64,000 bases of DNA, from contig CAITTG010000084.1 of NCBI GenBank assembly GCA_903895255.1, forward strand, positions 1 through 64,000, in the 5' to 3' direction. The position numbers and the translations under genes are program-made. This DNA is from an uncultured Verrucomicrobia subdivision 3 bacterium (GTDB lineage Bacteria > Verrucomicrobiota > Verrucomicrobiia > Limisphaerales > UBA11358). Under the pieces are notes generated by a model. The model made no database searches. It worked only from the letters and a program-made list of their open reading frames with translations, and was not told the DNA's origin. Shown piece by piece: positions 28,761 to 36,343 of this stretch (positions are counted from its first letter, which is position 1; every line of letters starts with the position of its first letter).

Positions 28761-29519
28761 ATGCCGGATCGGGGACCGTTGCCCTTCATGAAGGATTTGG
28801 CCGAAGCCCGGGCGCTCTGCGAACGCGAGGGCGACAGCTTTTACGTGGATGCCTTTTTGTTTGAGGCCTGGCTGGGCATGGTGTCGCTGGCAGCGGCAGC
28901 GGAATATGCAGAAAAAAAACGCGCGAAAGACCGGACCATGCAATCCGGAAACTCCTGGCAGGTTTTTGGGGGGATTTTTGCCGGGGCACGGCTGCAGGAT
29001 TTTCCGCATATCATGGAAAGTCTTTGCCGGTTTTCCGAATATGATGACGTGCAGTCCCGATTGTTGCGGCAGTCTGCCATTCCCCTGTCCCGGGAGCATG
29101 AATTCTTTCGTGATTATGTGGGTCCCCAAACCTTTGGTGTTTTAAAAAATCCCGTGGCGGCCATGCAAATGGCCCGCCGCACCGTTGAGCGGTGGTGCGA
29201 TTGGCTGGACGCATTGATTCATTTTCAAACTCACGCAAGCTGGCATTGTCAGCCAGCGAGATTTGATCCGGACCCGGAAAAAAGGGAATTGGCCGCCTTG
29301 GGCATCAATCAGCGAAATTTTGCCGAATTAAATGACTTCGGTAAAACCTGGTGGCAATGGCACCATGGTGAGGCCGCCGAGCGATTCAAAGCATCTCCCA
29401 AATGGTCGACCCTGGGCAAGGCCATGGCTGATGAAAGTGAACGGGTGTGGAATTATCCCGATTTGGATGGCGTCATCATTTCCATTTGGCCCCTGCTCAA
29501 GAAATTTAATTGGACCTAG
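28761..29519 (+). CDS. Unknown protein in an operon with the ASCH gene
   Basis: This encodes 252 residues without signal peptide or membrane segments, rich in Trp, Phe and His (for example WWQWHHGEAAERF near 193-205) and mostly helical. No known motif was recognised. It starts 3 bases after the ASCH gene's stop, so the two are probably expressed together. Codon use is less extreme than in hsdRMS. The 240 bases after it (29520-29761) contain no convincing gene. Confidence 0.72.
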   Translation: MPDRGPLPFMKDLAEARALCEREGDSFYVDAFLFEAWLGMVSLAAAAEYAEKKRAKDRTMQSGNSWQVFGGIFAGARLQDFPHIMESLCRFSEYDDVQSRLLRQSAIPLSREHEFFRDYVGPQTFGVLKNPVAAMQMARRTVERWCDWLDALIHFQTHASWHCQPARFDPDPEKRELAALGINQRNFAELNDFGKTWWQWHHGEAAERFKASPKWSTLGKAMADESERVWNYPDLDGVIISIWPLLKKFNWT

Positions 29520-29761
29520 CTTGATCTGCTGAGCGTGATAAAAATGATTTTTGCCGGCCCTCATCGCTATCCCTTGGCGGGCGAACGGGAATTGGCAGCC
29601 TATTGTCCTAATGTTCTTGGCTTGCGCAAATCCGGGCCGAAAGGCCGCAGCAGTCCGGATGGCAAGCCTCAAGGCTGGGAGGTGGCTTTGCAGCTGTGTC
29701 CGCCGGATAAAAAAGTTTCTTAATAAAAAGCCGCTCCAGCTAAGAAGAAAGTTCCCGGTTC

Positions 29762-29974
29762 ATGCTGCATAATGCGGGTAGTATGAATTGGTTCAATGTT
29801 GATTCGAGCGCCATCCAGACCGTCGGGTACGACGGCCACACTCTGGCCATCATTTTTCACTCTGGTCGTCGCTATGACCTCCCCGGTGTGCCGGAGTCCG
29901 TGTTCCACGAGTTTGTTAACTCCAATTCCTTGGGGGCCTATTTCAACCGTTACCTGCGCGGGAGGTATGGATGA
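29762..29974 (+). CDS. KTSC domain protein
   Basis: This encodes 70 residues, or 63 if started at the second ATG (29783, MNWFNVDSSAIQTVGYDG). The pattern SS-I-VGYD, then an F-SG-YDLPGVPESVF stretch and a final SLGAYFNRYLRGRY is the KTSC domain, a small beta-alpha module seen alone or at the C-terminus of lysyl-tRNA-synthetase-like and phage proteins, with no fixed function. It heads a tight five-gene cassette: its stop overlaps the next start as ATGA at 29971. Confidence 0.85.
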   Translation: MLHNAGSMNWFNVDSSAIQTVGYDGHTLAIIFHSGRRYDLPGVPESVFHEFVNSNSLGAYFNRYLRGRYG

Positions 29975-30402
29975 GCCAGCCTAACGCCCGGCAAATCGCC
30001 GCCTTGGCCGCCCTGCGTGAGCTCGCCGCCGAGGCCCGTGAACTGCAAGCCGCCGCCGGTGGTTCCGTCACCGAAACCGTCGCGGCCTGGCTGGCCCCGC
30101 AATACCTGCTGGCCGCCCGCGAAAAACTGTCCGGCGCCACCGGCGCGGACCGCTTCAACGTGCTCCGCACCTTCCTGCAGGACTGGTCCCTCCTGCGGCG
30201 CGGCGACCAGGCCGCCGCCCGCCTGCAATTGGACCGCGAGGAATTCGCCGCCCTGCAAGCCCAGCGCCAGGTGGATAAACAGGCGGAGTTTCGGGAATGG
30301 ATCAAGCGGCCGGAGGTTTTGGCCGAACTGTTCCCGGATCGTAAAGCCGGCCTGAGCGCCGAAACCATCAGAAAAATCGAACGGGAATTGAAATTGTTTT
30401 GA
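29971..30402 (+). CDS. Helical protein, partial paralogue of the 303-residue cassette protein
   Basis: This encodes 143 residues, all helical and Ala/Arg/Glu-rich. Residues about 15-100 align with residues about 75-165 of the protein at 30769-31680: both have a RELAA-A-EL segment, GG-(R/S)-(L/V)T-(D/E), an A-YA-like helix, then LRRGD followed by an Ala-Arg-Leu helix (ELRRGDHSGARL versus LLRRGDQAAARL). It lacks the N-terminal LPREIREELNRRL domain of that protein. Start and end overlap both neighbours (ATGA, TTGA), implying coupled translation. No function known. Confidence 0.7.
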   Translation: MSQPNARQIAALAALRELAAEARELQAAAGGSVTETVAAWLAPQYLLAAREKLSGATGADRFNVLRTFLQDWSLLRRGDQAAARLQLDREEFAALQAQRQVDKQAEFREWIKRPEVLAELFPDRKAGLSAETIRKIERELKLF

Positions 30403-30593
30403 ATCGCCACCGCAAACCACCTTATCGGCGTCCGGTCAGCCTGGTCTGGCGTCCGGCCTTTGAACGCCTTAACGCGGCCCTGAACGAGTATCTGGAGGGC
30501 TATTACGAGGAGGAAAGGCGACGGCGCTATGTCGATTATTGCGCGGCCAAGCCGGCACCGCAACCTGAGCGTCCCATTATCCGTCAAGCATGA
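30399..30593 (+). CDS. Tiny basic protein in the KTSC cassette
   Basis: This encodes 64 residues starting at TTG (overlapping the upstream TGA as TTGA) and ending with an ATGA overlap onto the next gene. It contains the segment SLVWRPAFERLNAALNEYLE and many Arg, Tyr and Pro residues. The next small protein has a related SVYAQSFARLSAALAKA, so the two may be diverged copies. The weak start codon lowers confidence, but the unbroken chain of overlaps supports it. Confidence 0.5.
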   Translation: MNRHRKPPYRRPVSLVWRPAFERLNAALNEYLEGYYEEERRRRYVDYCAAKPAPQPERPIIRQA

Positions 30594-30772
30594 AACCAAA
30601 ACCAAAAACTCGACAACGACCAAAGGTGGATTCGGTGTATGCCCAGTCCTTTGCCCGGTTAAGCGCCGCGTTGGCCAAAGCCACCACTCCGGCGGACTTG
30701 ACTGAAGCCGAAAAAACCCGGCTTTGGGTATGCCGTTTGTGGGGTCCGCCACCGCCCGCCTTAAAACCATGA
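30590..30772 (+). CDS. Second tiny basic protein in the KTSC cassette
   Basis: This encodes 60 residues, beginning MKPKPKTRQRPKVDSVYAQS and very basic at the N-terminus, then a short helix resembling that of the preceding gene (F-RL-AAL) and a Pro-rich end. It is joined by ATGA overlaps on both sides. It is too short for a family assignment; a nucleic-acid-binding or structural role is only a guess from the charge. Confidence 0.5.
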   Translation: MKPKPKTRQRPKVDSVYAQSFARLSAALAKATTPADLTEAEKTRLWVCRLWGPPPPALKP

Positions 30773-31680
30773 CGCGCAAGGGTAAAATCGCCCGCCTGCC
30801 CCGCGAAATTCGGGAGGAACTCAACCGCCGCCTCGAGGACGGCGCGGCGGGCGAGCCTTTGCTCGATTGGCTCAACGCATTACCGCCGGTCCAGGCGGTG
30901 CTGGCCGGACAATTTTCCGGGGTGCCCATCAGCAAGCAAAACCTCAGCGAATGGCGCACGGGGGGCTTCGCCGAATGGCAGTCCCGGCAGGAAATGGTGG
31001 CGGATGCGCGCGAGTTGGCGGCCGATGCCGCCGAATTGTCGGCGGTCACGGGCGGCCGGCTCACGGATCATTTGGCGGTTGTCCTGGGCGCCCGGTATGC
31101 CTCCGCCCTGGCGGGTTGGGATGGCCAGCCCAGCGAGGAATTCCACAAAAAACTGAAAGTCTTGCGCGGCATGTGTCAGGACATTGTGGAATTGCGGCGC
31201 GGCGATCACAGCGGGGCCCGCCTGCACATGGAACGTGAACGGATGGAGCAAAAGCGCGAGCGAACCGATGCGGAAGCCGTGGCGCAATTTGAGGAGTGGG
31301 CCAAAATTCCGGCGGTAAAAGATTGGATTTGCCAGGATTGGGTGTCTCCCGAGGAGCGCCGGCGGCGCTTGCTGGCAATTTTCGGCCGCGCCCCCGATCC
31401 GGAGGAACCAGAGGTGCCCGATCCCGTTTCTGCCCCGGCTCAAGCCGACCAATCGGGAACGCCAGCGGATGATACCTCGATCTCTGATCCAGCCCCGCCC
31501 TCAAATCCGACCGAGTCGCCGGTTACAACCATGCCGGAGCCCCCTTCGGCGGAGGCAGGGTCAAACCTGGTCAAACCAAGTCCAACCAAAATCGGGCTGG
31601 CAGCCCATCGGCCGCCACCCGTGCCGAGCTTTGCTGCCGATCCCCGGCAAAACGATCATCGACGGGAGGACGATTCATAA
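30769..31680 (+). CDS. Cassette protein with DUF3486-like N-terminus
   Basis: This encodes 303 residues. The N-terminus (GKIARLPREIREELNRRLED, then VPISKQNLSEWRTGGFAEW, about 4-70) resembles a helix-turn-helix domain like that of Mu gp27/DUF3486 phage packaging proteins. A helical middle (75-200) is shared with the 143-residue protein of the same cassette, and the last 90 residues are a Pro/Ser/Asp-rich disordered tail. The likely start is the ATG overlapping the upstream stop (ATGA); an earlier in-frame ATG at 30724 is possible. A long hairpin (31697-31762) follows. DNA binding is inferred, not shown. Confidence 0.75.
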   Translation: MTRKGKIARLPREIREELNRRLEDGAAGEPLLDWLNALPPVQAVLAGQFSGVPISKQNLSEWRTGGFAEWQSRQEMVADARELAADAAELSAVTGGRLTDHLAVVLGARYASALAGWDGQPSEEFHKKLKVLRGMCQDIVELRRGDHSGARLHMERERMEQKRERTDAEAVAQFEEWAKIPAVKDWICQDWVSPEERRRRLLAIFGRAPDPEEPEVPDPVSAPAQADQSGTPADDTSISDPAPPSNPTESPVTTMPEPPSAEAGSNLVKPSPTKIGLAAHRPPPVPSFAADPRQNDHRREDDS

Positions 31681-31696
31681 CCAGCGCGGTAGAAGT

Positions 31697-31762
31697 CAGT
31701 GCCCGGCGGGGGTAATCATTGCTCTTTGAAAGTTATCATTTTGATTATCCCCGCCGGCACTG
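31697..31762. repeat. Long imperfect inverted repeat
   Basis: 31697-31718 (CAGTGCCCGGCGGGGGTAAT and CA) pairs with 31742-31762, about 20 of 22 positions, around a 23-base loop. It lies 17 bases after the last cassette gene. It may act as a transcript-end structure without a T run, or mark the right edge of the island. Confidence 0.7.
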
Positions 31763-31895
31763 GCTGCGCTGGGTTTTGACTTTGGCGGTCAGTTTTTTAT
31801 AATGATGTCAGGGAGGGGTGGTCAGGCCAAAAAATTGTTAAACAACCAAATCTCTCAAATGATCAGCCAATGAAAATGCTCAAATAAATCCATTT

Positions 31896-33029
31896 ATGAA
31901 AAACAAACTTTGCAACTGGTTGCTGGGGATGGTTTTGCTGGCGGGAATTCCATCGGCCACCGCGCAATTGCCGCTGATCAGCGCCTTCAGTCAGAATGGG
32001 CTGCTCACCTGTACTAATCTACCGGGTGGCAGTAAAGTGACGGTGGCTTGGGCGTCCTCTTTGGCGGGCCCCTGGCAGACCAATTGGTCGGGATTGACGG
32101 CCATCAGCGCCAGTTCTAATGGCACCCTGCAAGTGAGTGTGCCAATGTTCTACCGACTATTGGTGGTGGCGACCAACGCCGCGGGGAACAACTCTCCGGT
32201 GCCCGCTGGCATGGTTGCAATTCCCGCCGGGACTTTTACGATGGGCGACGCGCAGGATGGCGAAAGCGATGCCATCCCCACTAATATTTACGTGTCCTCA
32301 TTTTATATGGACACGAATTTGGTGAGTTACGGTTTGTGGCAGGCAGTTTATGCCTATGCTCTAAATAATGGATATGGGTTTGATAATGCTGGCTCGGGTA
32401 AGGCGGCGAATCATCCGGTGCAAACGGTTTCCTGGTATGATTGTGTGAAGTGGTGCAATGCCCGGTCCCAGCAAGCCGGCTTAACGCCAGCGTACTATAC
32501 CGATGCCGGCCTGACCCAAGTCTACGCCTATGGCGATGCGGTCCCGTATGTGAATTGGAATGCCAATGGCTATCGGTTGCCAACGGAGGCGGAGTGGGAG
32601 CAGGCCGCGCGGGGCGGATTAAGCGGCAAACGGTTTCCCTGGGGGAATACCATCACGGAAAGCCAGGCCAATTACTATGCCGATCCCGCTTCCTTTGCCT
32701 ATGATCTGAGCCCGTATGAGGGGAACAATGCCCTCTTTGAAACCGGAGCTTCCCCTTACACCAGCCCGGCAGGCTCATTTGCGCCCAATGGTTATGGGCT
32801 TTTCGATATGGCGGGAAATGTCGGGGAGTGGTGCTGGGACTGGTATGGAACTCCTTATGGTCAACCGACCAACACGAATCCCACCGGCCCGGCAACCGGC
32901 GACTACCATTTGACGCGCGGTGGCAATTGGAATCATGAGCCCAACCTGCTGCGTTGTGCCAACCGCGTTTTTGTACTTACTCCCCTGGCCTACGACTATA
33001 TTGGATTCCGTTGTGTGCGGGGGCATTAA
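31896..33029 (+). CDS. Exported SUMF1/formylglycine-generating-enzyme-fold protein
   Basis: This encodes 377 residues with a signal peptide (ends SATAQ), an N-terminal beta domain of about 75 residues, then an FGE-sulfatase domain (from about 105) with VAIPAGTFTMGD, VQTVSWYDCVKWCN, YRLPTEAEWEQAARGG, FPWGN and the C-terminal DMAGNVGEWCWDWYG and GFRCVRG. The enzymatic family oxidises a sulfatase cysteine to formylglycine using a Cys pair; here only one Cys (RCANR) is visible where two are needed, so it may be a non-catalytic or differently used member. No sulfatase gene is nearby. Confidence 0.9.
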   Translation: MKNKLCNWLLGMVLLAGIPSATAQLPLISAFSQNGLLTCTNLPGGSKVTVAWASSLAGPWQTNWSGLTAISASSNGTLQVSVPMFYRLLVVATNAAGNNSPVPAGMVAIPAGTFTMGDAQDGESDAIPTNIYVSSFYMDTNLVSYGLWQAVYAYALNNGYGFDNAGSGKAANHPVQTVSWYDCVKWCNARSQQAGLTPAYYTDAGLTQVYAYGDAVPYVNWNANGYRLPTEAEWEQAARGGLSGKRFPWGNTITESQANYYADPASFAYDLSPYEGNNALFETGASPYTSPAGSFAPNGYGLFDMAGNVGEWCWDWYGTPYGQPTNTNPTGPATGDYHLTRGGNWNHEPNLLRCANRVFVLTPLAYDYIGFRCVRGH

Positions 33030-33284
33030 GCAATTTTCGCTCGTTTGCGTGTTTCAAGTTGACGAAAAAAGGGAGGGCAGCCGCCATTTTCCACCCGGTG
33101 TCGATGAGGGTGGTGGCCTGAACATCCTGACGGCGGGGCTTATGCCTTTGTGCAACCGTACGCGCCGGTGGCATTTCCCTACAAAAATGGGGTGGGCGAC
33201 GGGGTGCCGACGTCGATTTTAAATTTTGTGATGGTGTTAAGGGTGGCGAGTCAGTGAGCGGGAGGGAAAAGCTCCAAGCGCCAG

Positions 33285-33345
33285 AGAATAATCAAGCGGG
33301 AGATGGGACCCATAGGACAAAGAGGACCGATCCGGTGGAGGGGGT
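33285..33345. repeat. Dispersed repeat fragment
   Basis: A short AATAATCAAGCGGG followed by GGGACCCATAGGACAAAGAGGACCGATCC is again the TTCAA/ATCAA plus GGAC order. The remaining 33030-33449 contains nothing else that I can support. Confidence 0.55.
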
Positions 33346-33449
33346 TACGGGCGGGGAGCGAGAGGCAGACGGGACAGCAGGCGATTATTGGCAGTTTAGG
33401 CGTGTCTTTTGGGGGAATCGTGGTTATTGATGGTTTTCACACGATTCAT

Positions 33450-34082
33450 ATGAGATTGAAACAGGTTTTAAGCGCGCTGCTGGTGATTTGGGTGATGCCG
33501 GCGGTTTGGGCGGGTTCCATCACCACGGCACCGGGGGAGCAGCCGTGCGCGGCGTTGGAAAACACGACGATCCTGATCATCCGGCATGCGGAGAAACCAC
33601 CGAGCGGGCCGGAGCTGACGCCGGCCGGGCAGGCGCGCGCGCGGGCGTATGTGGCTTATTTTGCGGGTTTAAAAATTGAGGGGCAGCCGGTGACGCTGGA
33701 CCATATTTTTTGCACGGCGGACACGGCGGGCAGTCACCGTCCGCGTTCGACGGTGGAACCGCTGAGCGCGGCCTTGCACCTGCCGCTGGACAACCGGTTC
33801 AAGACGAAAGATCCCGGCGCGCTGACGGGGGAGTTGCGGAGCCGGTCCCACGGGAAGGCGATTTTGATATGCTGGCATCATGGGGAGATCCCCGCCCTGC
33901 TGGCCGGGCTGGGGGCGAATCCGGCGGCGTTGCTGCCGGGCGGGGAATGGCCGCCGGCGGAGTTTGGCTGGGTGGTGGAATTGCGGTACGATGATCAGGG
34001 GCGGCTGCGGGCGGCGGAGTGTGTGAAGGAAAATTTGAGGCTGGCGGATGCGACCACTGCGGCGGCGGGGAAGCAGCCATGA
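33450..34082 (+). CDS. Exported histidine phosphatase superfamily protein
   Basis: This encodes 210 residues from the ATG of MRLKQVLSALLVIWVMPAVW, a signal peptide. The phosphate-pocket motif is TILIIRHAEKP (phosphohistidine in RHA), and a second His pair is in ILICWHHGEIP (about residue 142). It has the fold of phosphoglycerate-mutase/SixA-type phosphatases; the substrate is unknown but should be extracytoplasmic. It ends 34 bases before the 6-phosphogluconolactonase gene on the same strand. Confidence 0.85.
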   Translation: MRLKQVLSALLVIWVMPAVWAGSITTAPGEQPCAALENTTILIIRHAEKPPSGPELTPAGQARARAYVAYFAGLKIEGQPVTLDHIFCTADTAGSHRPRSTVEPLSAALHLPLDNRFKTKDPGALTGELRSRSHGKAILICWHHGEIPALLAGLGANPAALLPGGEWPPAEFGWVVELRYDDQGRLRAAECVKENLRLADATTAAAGKQP

Positions 34083-34116
34083 GAGTTTCGGCGCGGCGGA
34101 TATTTAACAAACATTT

Positions 34117-34830
34117 ATGATGCAAGGATTTGCCAATGCGGATGCCCTGGCGGGAGCGGTGGCGGGGCGGTGGCTGGATGAAATCGCGGCGGCGGGGCCG
34201 GGGGACGGGCCGCTAACGGCGGCGCTCTCGGGCGGGCGGATCACGAACACATTTTTTGCGGAGGTGGTGGCCCAAACCCAGGCGCGGGGGCTGACGCTGG
34301 AGCGGGTGCATTTTTTCTGGGCGGATGAACGCTGCGTGCCGCCGACGGATCCGGAGAGTAATTTCCGGCAGGCGCAGGAGCTGTTGTTTGGGCCGCTGAA
34401 GATCCCGGCGGGGCGGATTCATCGGATCAAAGGGGAATTGGCGCCGGAAACAGCGGTCCGGGAGGCGGTGGAGGAACTGGTGGCGGTAGCGGCGGGCGGG
34501 GCGACGGGCCAGCCGGTGTTGGACTGGGTGTTTTTGGGGATGGGGGAAGACGGGCATGTGGCATCGCTCTTTCCGGGGGCGGGGCCGGAAGTGCGGGATT
34601 GTCCGACGCCGTTTTTAGTGGTGCGTAATTCCCCCAAACCGCCGCCGACGCGGATTTCTTTGAGTTACGGGGTGATGGCCGCCGCGCGGGAGGTGTGGGT
34701 GCTGGCGAGTGGCACGGGGAAGGAGCAGGCGCTGCGGGATTCGCTGGCGGCCGGGGGACGGACGCCGCTGGGTCGGGTGCTGGGGCTGCGGGACCGGACC
34801 CGGGTGTTTACGGATTTGAAGTTAGGGTGA
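34117..34830 (+). CDS. pgl: 6-phosphogluconolactonase
   Basis: This enzyme hydrolyses 6-phosphogluconolactone to 6-phosphogluconate in the oxidative pentose phosphate pathway, in the cytoplasm. It has 237 residues, normal for the DevB-type enzyme of the glucosamine-6-phosphate isomerase fold: LSGGRITNTFF (substrate loop), FFWADERCVPPTDPESNFR, and LGMGEDGHVASLFPG with the catalytic Glu/His region. No zwf or gnd gene is in the window. The start MMQGFANADALA is the first ATG. Confidence 0.95.
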   Translation: MMQGFANADALAGAVAGRWLDEIAAAGPGDGPLTAALSGGRITNTFFAEVVAQTQARGLTLERVHFFWADERCVPPTDPESNFRQAQELLFGPLKIPAGRIHRIKGELAPETAVREAVEELVAVAAGGATGQPVLDWVFLGMGEDGHVASLFPGAGPEVRDCPTPFLVVRNSPKPPPTRISLSYGVMAAAREVWVLASGTGKEQALRDSLAAGGRTPLGRVLGLRDRTRVFTDLKLG

Positions 34831-34959
34831 GGGGGCGAAGAAAGGCTGAAAGCTGAGGCTTGAAGGCTGAAAAACAGCGGCAACCGAGGGTGCCGGGTGG
34901 ATTTCGGGGTGGGAAAGGCAAGAAAAGTGGGATTTTTGACCGTTTAGGGTAATTTTAGC

Positions 34960-34987
34960 TTGAAATCCGCCGGGCTGCAGGTATGCT
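34960..34987 (+). promoter_or_regulatory. Sigma-70-type promoter
   Basis: TTGAAA at 34960-34965 and TATGCT at 34982-34987 are spaced by 16 bases. They predict a start near 34994, at the head of a 250-base gene-free stretch ending in an intrinsic terminator. Confidence 0.55.
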
Positions 34988-34993
34988 AACTAA

Positions 34994-35242
34994 GCTAATT
35001 GAAGCAGGTTGCGCTGCCGGAGCGAAAAAAGTGCGGTGGATTGAACTTTTTGGCCGGTGGAGCGTCGAACCATTAGCGAATGATTTCGCTGTTCGTTTAG
35101 GGTTGGCAGAGAGGTTTTGCTCGTGGCGAGGTCTGAACAGCGACCCCCCAAGTTGGCCCGCCACCCTTCTGAGCGCGTGGGTGAACGCGTATAAACCTCA
35201 TCACCAGCAGGGCCGGACGCAAGTCCGGCCCTGTTTGCTTTT
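34994..35242 (+). ncRNA. Putative structured RNA of about 250 nt
   Basis: This is a promoter-to-terminator unit lying in the gap between pgl and accA, with no convincing protein. Near its middle is AGCGAA-TGAT-TTCGCT (35076-35091) enclosed by CGAAC/GTTCG, so the RNA may fold as a rod with a central apical hairpin. It was compared by eye with tmRNA, RNase P RNA, SRP RNA and 6S RNA; no diagnostic sequence of the first three is present, and 6S is possible only by shape. It may instead be an attenuated leader for accA, which starts 65 bases after the terminator. Confidence 0.45.
35208..35242 (+). terminator. Rho-independent terminator
   Basis: A perfect 11-bp stem (CAGGGCCGGAC at 35208-35218, GTCCGGCCCTG at 35223-35233) with a GCAA loop is followed by TTTGCTTTT. 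It ends the putative RNA started near 34994. Confidence 0.88.
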
Positions 35243-35306
35243 GGTGGGGGGGCGGGGGAGTAATTCACATTGATTCAAGGGGAAAAACGGTTAAACTCTC
35301 CGCCGC

Positions 35307-36323
35307 ATGAAACATCAGCTCGATTTCGAGAAGCCGATCATCGAACTGCAGTCCAAGCTGGACGAGCTCCGGGAACATCCGGAAAAGCATTCGCTGGGCA
35401 TCAGTTTTGAGGAAGAAATACAGATTATCGAAAAAAAGCTGGAGGAAACCCGGCGGCAAATTTTTCTGAATCTCACGCCGTGGCAGCGGGTGCAGTTGGC
35501 GCGGCATCCCCGGCGGCCTTACACGCTGGATTACATTAACGAAGCGTTCACGGATTTCCAAGAGTTGCACGGGGACCGGTTGTTTGCGGAAGATCGCGCC
35601 ATGGTGGGGGGACTGGCGCGACTGGGGGAACACCGGGTGGTGGTGATTGGCACCCAAAAGGGCCGGGACACGAAGGAAAACATATTGCGAAATTTTGGCT
35701 CGGCGCATCCAGAGGGATATCGCAAGGCTTTGCGCTTAATGCGGTTGGCGAACAAATTTGGCCTGCCGATCATCACGCTGATTGACACCGCCGGTGCTTA
35801 TCCGGGGGTGGCGGCGGAGGAGCGGCACATAGCGGAGGCGATCGCGGTGAATCTCCGGGAAATGATGTTGCTGGAAGTGCCGATTATTGCGGCCGTGATT
35901 GGCGAAGGCGGTTCCGGCGGGGCGCTGGGGATTGGGGTGGCGGACCGGGTGTTGATTTTGGAAAACGCCTATTATTCGGTGATTAGTCCGGAAGGGTGCG
36001 CGGCGATTTTGTGGAAGGACCGGAAAGCGGCGGCGGAAGCGGCGGCGGCGCTACGGATCACGGCGAAGGATTTGCTGGAACTGGGGTTGGTGGATGAAAT
36101 CATTCCCGAACCGCTGGGGGGTGCGCACACGGACATGGCCGGCACGGCGGCGAACTTGCGGCAGCATCTGCTCAAGCAACTGGCCGAGCTGGAACAACTT
36201 TCGACGGAGGACCGCCTCAAAATGCGCTATGCGAAATTTCGGGCGCACGGTCATTTCATCGAAAAAGAGCCCACCCCGGGCGAGCGGGCGGAGGCGGCCA
36301 AGGCGGCCAAACCCGCGGCTTAA
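35307..36323 (+). CDS. accA: Acetyl-CoA carboxylase carboxyltransferase subunit alpha
   Basis: With AccD this subunit transfers the carboxyl group from carboxybiotin to acetyl-CoA, the first step of fatty acid synthesis, in the cytoplasm. It has 338 residues, slightly over the usual 315-325 because of an Ala/Lys-rich C-terminal tail. The family segments are clear: LDFEKPIIELQSKLDELR, ARHPRRPYTLDYI, FGSAHPEGYRKALRLM, TLIDTAGAYPGVAAEERH, IGEGGSGGALGI and YSVISPEGCAAILWKD. It is followed 20 bases later by manA. accD is not nearby. Confidence 0.97.
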   Translation: MKHQLDFEKPIIELQSKLDELREHPEKHSLGISFEEEIQIIEKKLEETRRQIFLNLTPWQRVQLARHPRRPYTLDYINEAFTDFQELHGDRLFAEDRAMVGGLARLGEHRVVVIGTQKGRDTKENILRNFGSAHPEGYRKALRLMRLANKFGLPIITLIDTAGAYPGVAAEERHIAEAIAVNLREMMLLEVPIIAAVIGEGGSGGALGIGVADRVLILENAYYSVISPEGCAAILWKDRKAAAEAAAALRITAKDLLELGLVDEIIPEPLGGAHTDMAGTAANLRQHLLKQLAELEQLSTEDRLKMRYAKFRAHGHFIEKEPTPGERAEAAKAAKPAA

Positions 36324-36343
36324 ACCACGAACCCGGCGTACGC

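Noticed and set aside
29535-29723. Short ORFs between the 252-residue gene and the KTSC gene
   Set aside because: They are two overlapping frames of similar weak quality, with no operon overlap or ribosome site.
20431-31762. Integrase or phage structural genes that would define the island as a prophage
   Set aside because: Apart from the gp27-like N-terminus at 30769 no phage head, tail, terminase large subunit or integrase motif is present.
34983-35273. ORF of 96 codons before accA
   Set aside because: It spans the terminator hairpin and the proposed RNA; no ribosome site or protein-like composition.
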